NCBI GenBank assembly: GCA_003219225.1
Contig: QHPZ01000230.1
Location: 1 to 9,447 of the forward strand
Direction of reading: 5' to 3'
From: Verrucomicrobiota bacterium
GTDB lineage: Bacteria; Verrucomicrobiota; Verrucomicrobiia; Chthoniobacterales; UBA10450
Length of the DNA: 9,447 bases
Numbering within the stretch: position 1 is the first letter of the stretch; the number at the start of each line of letters is the position of its first letter. Of the stretch, positions 1-7,831 are shown in pieces. Position numbers and translations under genes: made by a program. A model generated the notes under the pieces. It saw nothing but the letters and a program-made list of their open reading frames with translations. It had not been told where the DNA came from and did not search any database.

Positions 1-1822
1 CGGTGAGCTGTCGATAAGGATGTAGTCGTAGTAGTTGTAGATTTCCTTGAGGATAGCGTCAGTCGACTCGCGCAGCAGATGTTCGCTCGGCTGCGGTAAA
101 ATTTTCCCGCGCGGCAACAGGAACAGGTTCGCGTAAGAGGTCGGCACCACGACTTCGCGCCAGTTCACTTCCTGTTTCAAAACCTCGGAGAGCCCGATCT
201 TCGATGAGACGCCAAAGGATTCACGCAGCGCGCCGCGGCGCAGGTCACCATCAATCAGCAAAGTAGAGGCGCCGGAGAGGGCCATGGTGATCGCGAGGTT
301 GGAGGCGACGGTGGATTTGCCTTCATTCGGGACGGCGCTGGTGATGAGCAGCGTCTTCGGCCGCGGCCCTTCATACGGCATGAAGAAGATAGACGAGCGC
401 ACGTTACGATAAGATTCGGCGAAGACATGCCGGGCATCCTCGGGCTCGAGCAGGCTGACGCCGCCCTTGGTTTTGTCCTTTGGAATCTGGCCAAGGACAT
501 TCTCGGAGAACTGATGCTGGAATTCGCTGAAGGACGCCATGCGATCGTCGATGCGATCGAGCAGAATCAAAATCGCGACGCCGGCCAGCAAACCGACTCC
601 GAGGCCGATAAGAAGGCTCTTGATTAGACCAGGCCGGACTGAGACCGGCGGCGTGGCCGGTTCCATGATCGACACTTGATCGCCGGTGTCGACGACCTGG
701 GACACATCGACCTCTTTGAGATTATTCGTGAGGCGATCATAAAGCGTTTTGAGCCGGTCGACCTTGCCTTTGACGCGATTGAACTGGGCGAGGCGCTGGC
801 TCAGGTCGAGCGCTTTCGCTTCCCATTCCTTGATGTTGGTCTGCAGGTTCTCCATCTGTTTGCCGATGGACTCGCGGCGGGTCTTGAGCTTCTCGACCGA
901 GTCTTCGCGGAAGAGATCGATCAATTTCTCCTGCTTCTCGATCTCGTCGTGGAGCTTGATGATCTTGGGATGTTTCGGGCGCAGATCTCTGGCCAGGGTA
1001 TCGCGCTCGGCTTTGAGCAACTGGAGCTGTTGCTTCGCCTTAAGGTAATCGCCTTCCGGACCTATACCGGCGAATGGCATGCCTTCTTCGCCGCCTTGTC
1101 CGACGGGCGCATCGGGCTTCAACTGGGCGCGATCGAGATTTTGATCAAGGTCAAGGAGATTGAGCAGGTCGTATTCGGTTTTGAGCGACGCGTACTCGCG
1201 ATTCAGTTTCACCAGGTACTGCGCGGCGCTGTTTCCCTCTTCCTGGATGAAGCCGATGTTGTTTTGTTTTTGGAAGTTCAGCATCTCGTCCTCGGCCGTG
1301 CGCAAATCTTTTTCGGTCTGGATGAGCTGCTCGGTGATGCCGGTGATGACGGTCTGCCCCTGGCCCTCGCGCATGCCTCGGCGAAAATCGATATACTTTT
1401 GCATGGCCGCATTGAGATACGCCTGGGTGTAATCAGGCGTGCGGCCGATCGCTTGCAGATCGAAAATCGAGGTGCGCGGCTTCTGCGCGACGGTGATCTC
1501 GACCGGCACGGGCTGCATTTCCGGATGCGTAGCGCGGACGAGTTGTTCGGCGCTCTGTTTCACCTGCGCGCTTTGCATGAGCTGAATCTGCGTGCCGTAA
1601 AAGTTCACGCTGTCTTCGCTGTAAACTGCGCTCTGAGCGATGTTCAATTTGCCGGCGAGCATCATTTTGCTCATGGAAAGGAACGAGGGCGGCGTTTGGT
1701 AGATGAGCCACGCCTCGATGAAGAGGCCGAGGGAGCAGGAGCGCCTTGTAGCGATGCAACCGGGTGATGAGCGCGGTCGACCAGAACGTGGGATGGGCTC
1801 TTTCGGCAGCGAGCGTGTCCAT
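1..1822 (-). CDS. GumC/Wzc-type polysaccharide chain-length regulator with tyrosine autokinase domain; frameshifted near N-terminus, partial at left edge
   Basis: Inner-membrane co-polymerase and BY-kinase that controls polymerisation and export of an exopolysaccharide together with a Wza-type outer-membrane protein. From about 1735 down to 1 the frame is open and carries, in order: the end of TM helix 1 (CSLGLFIEAWLIYQ), a Wzz-like periplasmic region, long coiled coils, the RPKHP motif, a proline-rich segment (EPATPPVSVRPG), TM helix 2 at about 560-630, then the kinase domain. The kinase shows Walker A (PNEGKST, about 310-333), Walker A' (LLIDGDLRRG, about 230-261) and Walker B (YILIDSS, about 3-24). 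The C-terminal tyrosine cluster lies outside the window. The chosen start, ATG at 1822, lies one base after the upstream stop, which suggests translational coupling. That frame gives a plausible N-terminus (MDTLAAERAHPTFWSTALI..RLHRYKALL) but leaves the kinase frame near 1735-1750. Roughly ten residues of TM1 seem to be missing (see findings). An internal start at 1674 has no Shine-Dalgarno and would lack TM1. Family assignment is secure; gene integrity is not. Confidence 0.88.
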
Positions 1823-1823
1823 G

Positions 1824-2519
1824 TTACATGTTGATCAAGCGTTGCGGCACGTAAACCTGATCGTCCGGCTCAAGCACGAGATCGTCCTCGGTATGGCCTT
1901 CTTCGATCACCCGCTTAAGATCGACAGTGAAATCGCTGCCGTCTTTGCGGGTCACCTTGACCTTGCGTTTGTTGGCGAAATCGCCAAAGCCACCGGCGCG
2001 AATAACGGCTTTGCTGACGGTGAAATTTTCATTCGGCGGCAGCTCCTCCGGCCCTTGCGCTTTGACTTGTCCGTAAATGTAAATGCGGCCCCGGGATTTT
2101 TCGCTCACGCGGTCGAGCGCCAGGATTACCGTCGCGTGATAATAATATTCTTTTTCGAGCGCTCCCCTGATCCGATAGGCGAGTTCCTTGCAGCTTTTTC
2201 CCTCGGCCGGGACCAGGCCGATGTAAGGCACCTCCAGCTCGCCGCTGTCGTTGACGCGCAACCGTTGCGAATCGTTGTCGCGATCTTCCACCACCCGGAA
2301 GCTGACGTAATCGTTGCGGCCGAGCTTCTTTTTGTCGTCGAGCACGTCCATCGAGTTCGTGCGCATGACCGTGTTCGAAGTCGGCGGTGGAGCGACTTCG
2401 ATCGGCTGAAGAATCGTGGGAGCAGGGCTGGTGGAGTCTTGCGCGCGTCCTGGCGGGGAAACCCAAACGATTGCAGCAAAAATCAATGCATAGACACGCA
2501 CTCTCATCAACACTGCCAT
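1824..2519 (-). CDS. GumB/Wza-type polysaccharide export protein (Poly_export + SLBB)
   Basis: Periplasmic/outer-membrane export component that would form the secretion channel for the polymer handled by the adjacent Wzc-like kinase. It has 231 residues. An N-terminal signal peptide (hydrophobic about residues 8-20, likely cleavage after PPGRA, residue 26) is followed by a proline-rich linker. Next comes a Poly_export-type domain (about 57-140, with LGRNDYVSFRV and SGELEVPYIGLVPAEGKS) and one SLBB domain (about 146-190, IYIYGQVKAQGP..ENFTVSKAVIRAGG). The C-terminus has the usual DQVYVPQRL ending. No lipobox cysteine is visible, and there is one SLBB domain, so it is closer in size to GumB than to the much longer Wza lipoprotein. 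The start is taken at ATG 2519, preceded by AGGGATGA as ribosome binding site and by the stop of the upstream gene 19 bases away. The frame stays open further upstream to 2645, but that stretch overlaps the barrel gene and is not protein-like. A second ATG at 2507 would also leave the signal peptide intact. Confidence 0.92.
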   Translation of the reverse strand: MAVLMRVRVYALIFAAIVWVSPPGRAQDSTSPAPTILQPIEVAPPPTSNTVMRTNSMDVLDDKKKLGRNDYVSFRVVEDRDNDSQRLRVNDSGELEVPYIGLVPAEGKSCKELAYRIRGALEKEYYYHATVILALDRVSEKSRGRIYIYGQVKAQGPEELPPNENFTVSKAVIRAGGFGDFANKRKVKVTRKDGSDFTVDLKRVIEEGHTEDDLVLEPDDQVYVPQRLINM

Positions 2520-2538
2520 TTCATCCCTGTTAGACCTG

Positions 2539-3831
2539 CTAGAAGCTGTAGGTGCCGTCGAGCGAGACGCGGTTCTGATCGTAATCGCGCAGCGGCACAT
2601 CGGAGTCTTTCGACGTGTATTGGTAGCGCAGACCGAGCGTAACATGCGGCGTCAATTGATAGCCGAGGGCGATCGCGCCGCCGAAGCGGTCAAATGTTTC
2701 GTTGATAATGCCACCAGATTCCTCCGCGTTTTCAAAAAAGAACTCTGTAGAAAGAAGCGTGCCGCGGATCAGGTTCAACGTAAGCGTGTGACGAACGTAG
2801 TTGAGCGTGATGTAGTTTGAATTGACGCCAAGTTGTGTTTCATGACCAGCCGCCAGGGTTTGCCGGATCATCGCGTTGATGCGGTGGCCGATGAGAATGT
2901 TGGCATAGAAATCCGACGCTCGCTTATCATCCGGGAAGAGCAGACCGAAGAAATTGACCGGGCCGTTGTCGAAATCGATCCACTGCCAGCCGCCGGCGAC
3001 GCGCACCTTTAGATTGTTGGTGATTTGAGCTTCGATAAACCCGCCGACGCTGTAGTCTTTATTGTCGTTAAGCACATGCTGGTCGTAGTTGGTAAAAACC
3101 GCGGTGCCCTCCGGCCCGATGCCGATGGTGGGCGTAAGCAAAAAATCGACCGAGCCGAAGAGAATGTCGGCGTTGCGGTCGAGATAATCGAACTGATTGG
3201 TGAGCGAGACAAAATTGTAATGGTCGTAGCCGACATCCACCAGCGCCTGGTTCAAGTCCCACAGCACCGATACGCCTCCGGTGTTTTCAAACCGGGCGTA
3301 ATTGGCCACGTTGCTTAGCGCCGGCTCGGCAATCGGATCCTGCTGGATCGACATCCGGTCGTGGATGTTGATGCGGAAATCGCCGACGAAAATATCGAAT
3401 GCGATCTGGGAATTCGGCGCGATCAAAATCGCCCGCGTATCGTTCTCGGAATGGTCGAGGTAAAACGCATAACCGATGCCGAGGTCCAACCGTAGCGTAT
3501 TGAGCTGCGTGATCGGCCAAATCGCATCCAGGGTCAGGTTCGGCCGAATGATCACGTCGTCCTGCGTGTTCACGTCCGCGTAATTGATGTTGTCGTTGTA
3601 TTCGACGCCGACCGTGGCGCTGACGCGAAAACGGATCGGCCCCAACAGCAGATTGTACGGTATCCGATCGACGTCCTGCCGGCGCGCATCCGCGGCCGCC
3701 TCGCCGGCGAGCGAAGGTCGGACTGCATCCTGCGCAAGAACGGACGCGGTACACAAAAGTGAGAAGGAAAAAACGAGCGCGATCCATTTGGGGGCGGGCT
3801 CGCGCGAGCAGCGGAGAAAGGCGTGGCTCAT
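2539..3831 (-). CDS. outer-membrane beta-barrel protein of the polysaccharide export operon
   Basis: 430-residue secreted protein, first gene of the export operon. It has a signal peptide (hydrophobic WIALVFSFSLLCTASVLA, cleavage near residue 33 before QDA). The body is made of alternating amphipathic strands typical of beta-barrels, e.g. RFRVSATVGVEYNDNI, TLRLDLGIGYAFYLDH, VTLGLRYQYTSKDSD, and the protein ends in a terminal phenylalanine (SLDGTYSF), the usual signal for the BAM insertion machinery. It resembles the BBP2-type outer-membrane proteins found next to wza/wzc homologues, which are poorly characterised. A role as accessory porin or polymer-secretion barrel is an inference from position only. 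Start ATG 3831 is the only Met that keeps the signal peptide; no clear Shine-Dalgarno precedes it. Only 19 bases separate it from the export protein gene, so the two are very likely co-transcribed. Confidence 0.85.
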   Translation of the reverse strand: MSHAFLRCSREPAPKWIALVFSFSLLCTASVLAQDAVRPSLAGEAAADARRQDVDRIPYNLLLGPIRFRVSATVGVEYNDNINYADVNTQDDVIIRPNLTLDAIWPITQLNTLRLDLGIGYAFYLDHSENDTRAILIAPNSQIAFDIFVGDFRINIHDRMSIQQDPIAEPALSNVANYARFENTGGVSVLWDLNQALVDVGYDHYNFVSLTNQFDYLDRNADILFGSVDFLLTPTIGIGPEGTAVFTNYDQHVLNDNKDYSVGGFIEAQITNNLKVRVAGGWQWIDFDNGPVNFFGLLFPDDKRASDFYANILIGHRINAMIRQTLAAGHETQLGVNSNYITLNYVRHTLTLNLIRGTLLSTEFFFENAEESGGIINETFDRFGGAIALGYQLTPHVTLGLRYQYTSKDSDVPLRDYDQNRVSLDGTYSF

Positions 3832-4136
3832 AGGCGGTTGAGGCGATTTTGGGTTTGAGAGTTGGTTACCACTGGATTCGTTCGCGACGCCATTAGAACG
3901 ACAGCGCCGCCCCTTTTTGGAAGCGGTCGCTTTCGCTGCCAGCGCCGTCCTTGGCTGTTAATCTTTTGCTGTTTGCGTCGACCTTTTTACAATTAAGTCC
4001 GCTCAGCAGGCAAGCGAAATCGGGCAAAAGATTCATTTCGAATTGAGCCGCTCGGACTGGCCGCGGATTTGGTCTCGACACCGCGCTCAAATGCCGCTCT
4101 CAACTGGCCCATTTTAAGCTCCTAAACGCTGGCGCT
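3832..4136. other. divergent intergenic region
   Basis: About 305 bases between the minus-strand export operon and the plus-strand secreted-protein gene. No open frame here looks protein-like: a 65-codon minus-strand frame at 3893-4090 has no recognisable composition or binding site. It must contain the promoters of both flanking units. I see a weak sigma70-like candidate for the plus strand (listed separately). For the minus strand there is only an isolated TCTAAT (complement of 3892-3897) without a good -35 element. No convincing operator palindrome or riboswitch fold was recognised. Confidence 0.6.
3966..3993 (+). promoter_or_regulatory. possible sigma70-type promoter for the secreted-protein gene
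   Basis: TTGCTG (3966-3971), a 16-base spacer and TACAAT (3988-3993, five of six matches to TATAAT), pointing towards the gene at 4137. The -35 match is poor, and the implied leader would be about 135 bases. Seen by eye only; weak support. Confidence 0.22.
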
Positions 4137-4766
4137 ATGAAGCGTTTTCGATTCAGCCTGCCAGCCAAGTTTGCCGCCAAGCTGTTTTCCGCCGCCGCCG
4201 CGGCGGCGATGTTGCTGCTTCAGCCCGTTTGGAGCGCGCCCGACTCGGATAATGCGTCCGACGGTGTAAACGTCGGGCCTGCTCGCAGGAATCCGGCCGA
4301 CATTGAGTGCATCACGCCAGATGGGCGGCTCACCCCGGTTTTGAATGCGAGAACGGCAAACCTCCAGACTCCGGCGTTGTTAATGGCCGATAACACTATC
4401 AGCTGCGACCTACAGGAGGGCGACACGGTTTTCATTATTCCAGTGTCGAAGACCGCGTTGCTCGACCGCTTCACGTTCGTCAACCTCAATGCCGCCGCTT
4501 CAGGTGAATTCAACATCGCGATTTCCGATTCCCGTCTCAAACCCAACAGCCCTGGCTGGGTGCAAGTGGATGGCATCGTCCCCTTTTCACACAAACGGCT
4601 CTTCAATCTCTCGCTGCTCGGCACGGGAGCGAAGTATGTAAGACTTTCATTTCACGTCGAAAAAACCAATCGCCTCACGCGGCTGAGCCTAAATTCGGCT
4701 GACACACACCGCGCCCGCATCGCCGTGGAGCCGCCTCCGCCGGCAGCCGGGCCGAGTGACGACTGA
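4137..4766 (+). CDS. secreted protein of unknown function
   Basis: 209 residues. A basic N-terminus (MKRFRFSLPAKFAAK) followed by an alanine- and leucine-rich hydrophobic run and a likely cleavage site after VWSA (residue 34) make a Sec signal peptide. The mature part has one predicted all-beta region with segments such as GDTVFIIPVSKTALLDRFTF, FNIAISDSRL, GWVQVDGIVPF and AKYVRLSFHV. This pattern (perturbed strands around a 'sum of deviations from a reference' type of sandwich) is reminiscent of discoidin/galactose-binding-like beta-sandwiches, but I cannot assign a family. It contains two cysteines (IECITPDG and ISCDLQEG) that could form a disulfide. The C-terminus is proline-rich (VEPPPPAAGPSDD). 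It is divergent from the export operon, so a cell-surface role is possible but unproven. No Shine-Dalgarno is evident before ATG 4137. A second Met after the alanine run (4209) would destroy the signal peptide. Confidence 0.75.
   Translation: MKRFRFSLPAKFAAKLFSAAAAAAMLLLQPVWSAPDSDNASDGVNVGPARRNPADIECITPDGRLTPVLNARTANLQTPALLMADNTISCDLQEGDTVFIIPVSKTALLDRFTFVNLNAAASGEFNIAISDSRLKPNSPGWVQVDGIVPFSHKRLFNLSLLGTGAKYVRLSFHVEKTNRLTRLSLNSADTHRARIAVEPPPPAAGPSDD
4193..4208. repeat. perfect 16-base GC palindrome inside the signal-peptide codons
   Basis: CGCCGCCG followed directly by its reverse complement CGGCGGCG, within the alanine codons of the secreted protein. In mRNA this could fold as a compact GC hairpin about 57 bases after the start codon. 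It may simply result from GCC/GCG alanine codon use. Confidence 0.7.
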
Positions 4767-4876
4767 AAAATTTCGCGCCAAAACCGCGATGAATTTCCCA
4801 GTCCGAGGCTTCGAATCGATGATTTTTCAAGGCACAGAAATAGCTCTTCAATGCGCGGCTTCCATTGTTGTGACGC

Positions 4877-6550
4877 ATGCGCTTGGCTACAGGGGATCAA
4901 TTCGACGGCGGCGCCCCGCAAACAACCTCTGGTTCGTCCACACATTTCGCTCTCAACCAAATCAACCATGAGCCATTACCTCAAACTAATCCGCTGCAAA
5001 GCCAGCAAGATCTTCAGATCGTTGCCCGGGCTACGAACGATGCAGTTCGGGATTGGGATGTAAAAACTGGCCGCCTCTCCTGGCCGCAGGGGCTGGAGAG
5101 TTTGCTCGGCTATTGCTCCTCGCGCCCTAGCGAAGCGGAGGCGAATCGATGTTCGGTTCCGGAGGAGATCGCCTTCTGGCAACAGCAAGTCCATCCGGAA
5201 GATCTGCCCGCCACCATGAGCAGCATCGCCGACGCGCTTGCTAGACCGGCCGAGCATTGGAGTGGTGAGTACCGATTCCGCCGCTGCGACGGAACTTATC
5301 TCCTGCTGCTCGAACGCGCGTTCATCGTGCGCGACGAGCATGGCCGCGCCGAGCGTTTCATCGGCTCGCTCATGGACATCACCGCGCGCAAACAGTTGCG
5401 CGATCAACTTTGTCGCTCCCAAAGAATGGAAGCCTTCGGCCAGCTCGCCGGCGGCGTGGCGCACGATTTCAGCAACGTGCTCACGACCATTCTCGGCTAC
5501 AGCGATCTGATCTTGTCCGAGATCAATCGCAAAAGCAGCGTGGCGAGCCACGTCACCGAAATTCGCAACGCCGCCGCCCGCGCTTCAATCATCACCGGAC
5601 ATCTCCTCGCCTTCAGCCGACGCCAGGCGCTCGAGCCTCGCATTGTGGGGGTCAATTCCATCATTGCGAATCTTGAGCGTTCGCTCTTGCGGCTGCTTGG
5701 CGAGAACATTCACGTCCTCTGCCATCTACACGATCAAAAGGAACCCGCCCACATCAAGGTCGACCCCGCCCAACTCAATCAGATCATCCTGAATCTCGCG
5801 GTCAACGCTCGCGACGCCATGCCGGATGGCGGCCAGCTCACTCTCCAAACCGCGGTTGTCGATCTTGGGCCTGAGTCGGAGTCGGTCTTCATCTGCGGCC
5901 ACTGTGTCCCGGGGGAGTACGTCGTCATCAGCGCTTCCGATACGGGAACAGGCATGAGCGACGAAGTGAAGGCGCATTTGTTCGAGCCATTTTTTACCAC
6001 CAAAGAAAAAAGAAGCGGGCTCGGCCTCGCCACCAGTTACGGAATCGTGCACCAAAGCGGCGGACATCTGCGCGTGGAAAGCGAGCCCGGACAAGGGACG
6101 ACCGTTCAAATTTACCTTCCGCGCGTCGCTGCCCCGCCGCCGGCTTACAAAAAACCCGCGGGCAAACAATTGCCGACCGGCACCGAAACCATCCTCGTGC
6201 TCGAAGACGACATCAGCGTGCGCCACCTCTCGATCCGCGTTCTTCGCAGTCTTGGTTACCAGGTGATCGAAGCGGCCAATGGCGACGATGCGCAACGGTT
6301 GATCAAGGAAAGCATCGGCCGGCAAATCGATTTGCTGCTCACCGACCTGGTGATGCCGCAGATGAGCGGGCGTTCGTTTGCCGATTGGCTCCGCAAAGTC
6401 AGCCCGTACACCAAAGTCCTGTTTGTTTCCGGTTATCTGTCAGAATCGTTGCATCCCGGTGAAAAAGTCGCGGACGCCATGTTCTTTTTACCGAAGCCAT
6501 TCGATGCCGAGCAGCTCGCCCAAACCGTCCGCCTCGTCCTAGATGCCTGA
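4877..6550 (+). CDS. hybrid sensor histidine kinase (PAS-HisKA-HATPase-REC)
   Basis: 557-residue cytoplasmic-type hybrid kinase; no transmembrane helix or signal peptide is visible. Domains: a PAS fold at about 46-170 (ATNDAVRDWDVKTGRLSWP, VHPEDL, GEYRFRRCDGTYLLLLERA, then the PAC end FIGSLMDITARKQ). HisKA at about 178-250 has the phosphoaccepting His196 in GGVAHDFSNVLTTILGYSDL. HATPase_c at about 295-416 shows the N box (Asn310, NLAVNARDAMPDGG), the G1 box (DTGTGM, 355-360), the F box (LFEPFFTTK) and the G2 box (GLGLA). A C-terminal receiver at about 438-555 has the acidic pair in VLEDD, phosphoacceptor Asp490 (LLTDLVMPQMSG), Ser518 and Lys540 (LPKPF). All residues needed for autophosphorylation and intramolecular transfer are present. 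No response regulator or output domain is encoded beside it, so its partner is unknown. The start is uncertain: ATG 4877 is the only ATG before the PAS domain, with an in-frame TGA at 4871 and no ribosome binding site. The first ~40 residues look non-conserved. Confidence 0.92.
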   Translation: MRLATGDQFDGGAPQTTSGSSTHFALNQINHEPLPQTNPLQSQQDLQIVARATNDAVRDWDVKTGRLSWPQGLESLLGYCSSRPSEAEANRCSVPEEIAFWQQQVHPEDLPATMSSIADALARPAEHWSGEYRFRRCDGTYLLLLERAFIVRDEHGRAERFIGSLMDITARKQLRDQLCRSQRMEAFGQLAGGVAHDFSNVLTTILGYSDLILSEINRKSSVASHVTEIRNAAARASIITGHLLAFSRRQALEPRIVGVNSIIANLERSLLRLLGENIHVLCHLHDQKEPAHIKVDPAQLNQIILNLAVNARDAMPDGGQLTLQTAVVDLGPESESVFICGHCVPGEYVVISASDTGTGMSDEVKAHLFEPFFTTKEKRSGLGLATSYGIVHQSGGHLRVESEPGQGTTVQIYLPRVAAPPPAYKKPAGKQLPTGTETILVLEDDISVRHLSIRVLRSLGYQVIEAANGDDAQRLIKESIGRQIDLLLTDLVMPQMSGRSFADWLRKVSPYTKVLFVSGYLSESLHPGEKVADAMFFLPKPFDAEQLAQTVRLVLDA

Positions 6551-6573
6551 TCTTCTCCTGCTCCCGTTCGTGA

Positions 6574-6593
6574 TCAACTGCGTGAGTTGTTGA
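6574..6593 (+). other. short inverted repeat between kinase and threonine ammonia-lyase genes
   Basis: CAACT (6576-6580), a five-base loop and AGTTG (6586-6590) form a weak AU-rich stem just before the possible TTG start. There is no T tract after it, so it is unlikely to be an efficient terminator. It could affect access to the start region. Low certainty. Confidence 0.25.
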
Positions 6594-7829
6594 TTGTCGA
6601 TCTTGCGCGCACATTCCCCGCGCGTGATCACGTTCGATGACATTCGAGCCGCGCGCGAACGTATCGCCGGCGCGGTCTTCTATTCGCCATGTCCGCCGTC
6701 CATCGCATTGAGCGAGATCAGCGGCATGCAGATCTACTGCAAGCTCGACAACTTGCAGCGCACCGGAAGTTTCAAGGAACGCGGCGCGCGCAATGCCCTC
6801 GCGCAATTGCCCGACGACCAGAAAAAACGCGGAGTCACCGCTGCGTCCGCCGGCAACCACGCTCAGGCGCTCGCTTACCAGGGCCATTTGTTAGGCATTC
6901 CCGCCACGGTCGTAATGCCGAAGTTCGCGCCGCTCATTAAAATAACCAACTGCCAGAAGCTCGGCGCTAACGTCATCCTTCACGGCAAAGATTTCGCCGA
7001 AGCCAAAGCGCACGCCTGCGCTCTCGCCGCGGAGAAAGGCTACGCCTACATCGACGGCTACGATGATCCGCCGATCATCGCCGGTCAGGGCACAATGGGA
7101 CTCGAGATTCTCGAGCAAGTCCCGGATGTCGATCTTGTTGTCGTGCCGGTCGGCGGCGGCGGACTGATCGCGGGCGTTTCGCTCGCGATCAAAACGCTGC
7201 GCCGGCAAACGAAGATCATCGCCGTCGAAGCCGAAAACGTCGCGAGTTTTTCGGCGGCGTTAAAAGCGGCCAAACCGACGCCAATCAAAACGCACCCAAC
7301 GCTCGCCGACGGTCTCGCCATTCCGCAGGTCGGCGACAACGCGTTCGCGATCGCACGCGATCATGTCGATCTTGCGATCACCGTTAGTGAAGAAGAAATC
7401 GCGCTCGCGATCTTGCGATTAATCGAATTGGAGAAGTCGGTCGTCGAAGGTGCCGCCGCCACTGCGCTCGCGGCCGCCATGTCGGAGAAACTGAAACAAT
7501 TTGCCGGTAAAAAGTGCGTGCTCCTGCTCTGCGGCGGCAACATCGACCCGAACATCCTCAGTCGCGTGATCGAACGCGGGCTCGTCGCCGATGGACGGCT
7601 GTGCCGATTCACCGCCGTGATCAGCGATCGTCCCGGCGGTCTCGCCGATCTGGCGCGCGAAATCGCCGCCACCGGCGCGAGCATTAAACAAGTCGTGCAC
7701 GAGCGCGCCTTTGGCAGCGCCGACGTCTCCACCGTCAATGTCCTCTGCACCGTCGAGACGCGAAACCACCAGCACGTCGCCGAACTGCGCGCGCATCTGA
7801 AAAGTCGCGGCGTGCAAACGCACGACTAG
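6594..7829 (+). CDS. threonine ammonia-lyase (threonine dehydratase) with C-terminal ACT domain
   Basis: PLP enzyme that deaminates L-threonine to 2-oxobutyrate, in isoleucine synthesis or threonine catabolism. Catalytic fold-type II core: the PLP Schiff-base lysine is in TGSFKERGA (residue 61 counting from the TTG), followed by the substrate loop AASAGNHAQA and the glycine-rich phosphate loop PVGGGGLIAG (185-194). LLCGGN (311-316) has Cys where many homologues have Ser. A single ACT domain follows (about 338-410, RFTAVISDRPGGLADLAREI), giving 411 residues, the size of the short tdcB/ilvA-like single-ACT group and not the long IlvA with two ACT-like repeats. Start choice: no ATG exists. TTG 6594 and GTG 6624 are both possible. 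GTG 6624 gives MITFDDIRAARERI, which matches how related enzymes begin, so the true start may be 6624. It follows the kinase gene by 43 bases on the same strand without a convincing terminator. Biosynthetic versus catabolic role cannot be decided here. Confidence 0.93.
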   Translation: MSILRAHSPRVITFDDIRAARERIAGAVFYSPCPPSIALSEISGMQIYCKLDNLQRTGSFKERGARNALAQLPDDQKKRGVTAASAGNHAQALAYQGHLLGIPATVVMPKFAPLIKITNCQKLGANVILHGKDFAEAKAHACALAAEKGYAYIDGYDDPPIIAGQGTMGLEILEQVPDVDLVVVPVGGGGLIAGVSLAIKTLRRQTKIIAVEAENVASFSAALKAAKPTPIKTHPTLADGLAIPQVGDNAFAIARDHVDLAITVSEEEIALAILRLIELEKSVVEGAAATALAAAMSEKLKQFAGKKCVLLLCGGNIDPNILSRVIERGLVADGRLCRFTAVISDRPGGLADLAREIAATGASIKQVVHERAFGSADVSTVNVLCTVETRNHQHVAELRAHLKSRGVQTHD

Positions 7830-7831
7830 TT

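Noticed and set aside
676..1767. 363-codon plus-strand open frame
   Set aside because: It is antisense to the wzc-like gene, whose minus-strand translation has unmistakable coiled-coil, RPKHP and kinase features. The plus translation has no recognisable domain.
1764..2642. 292-codon plus-strand open frame
   Set aside because: Antisense to the Poly_export/SLBB gene; composition is that of a mirror frame in GC-rich DNA.
4767..4876. Riboswitch (cyclic di-GMP type) upstream of the sensor kinase
   Set aside because: None of the conserved GEMM core segments could be found on either strand.
4652..4969. 105-codon minus-strand and 71-codon plus-strand frames around the gap between the secreted-protein and kinase genes
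   Set aside because: They overlap confirmed genes, lack ribosome binding sites and show no protein-like pattern. The gap itself (4767-4876) shows nothing recognisable.
5726..6325. 199-codon minus-strand open frame (and a similar one at 4976-5551)
   Set aside because: Both lie opposite the histidine kinase, which has all catalytic motifs on the plus strand.
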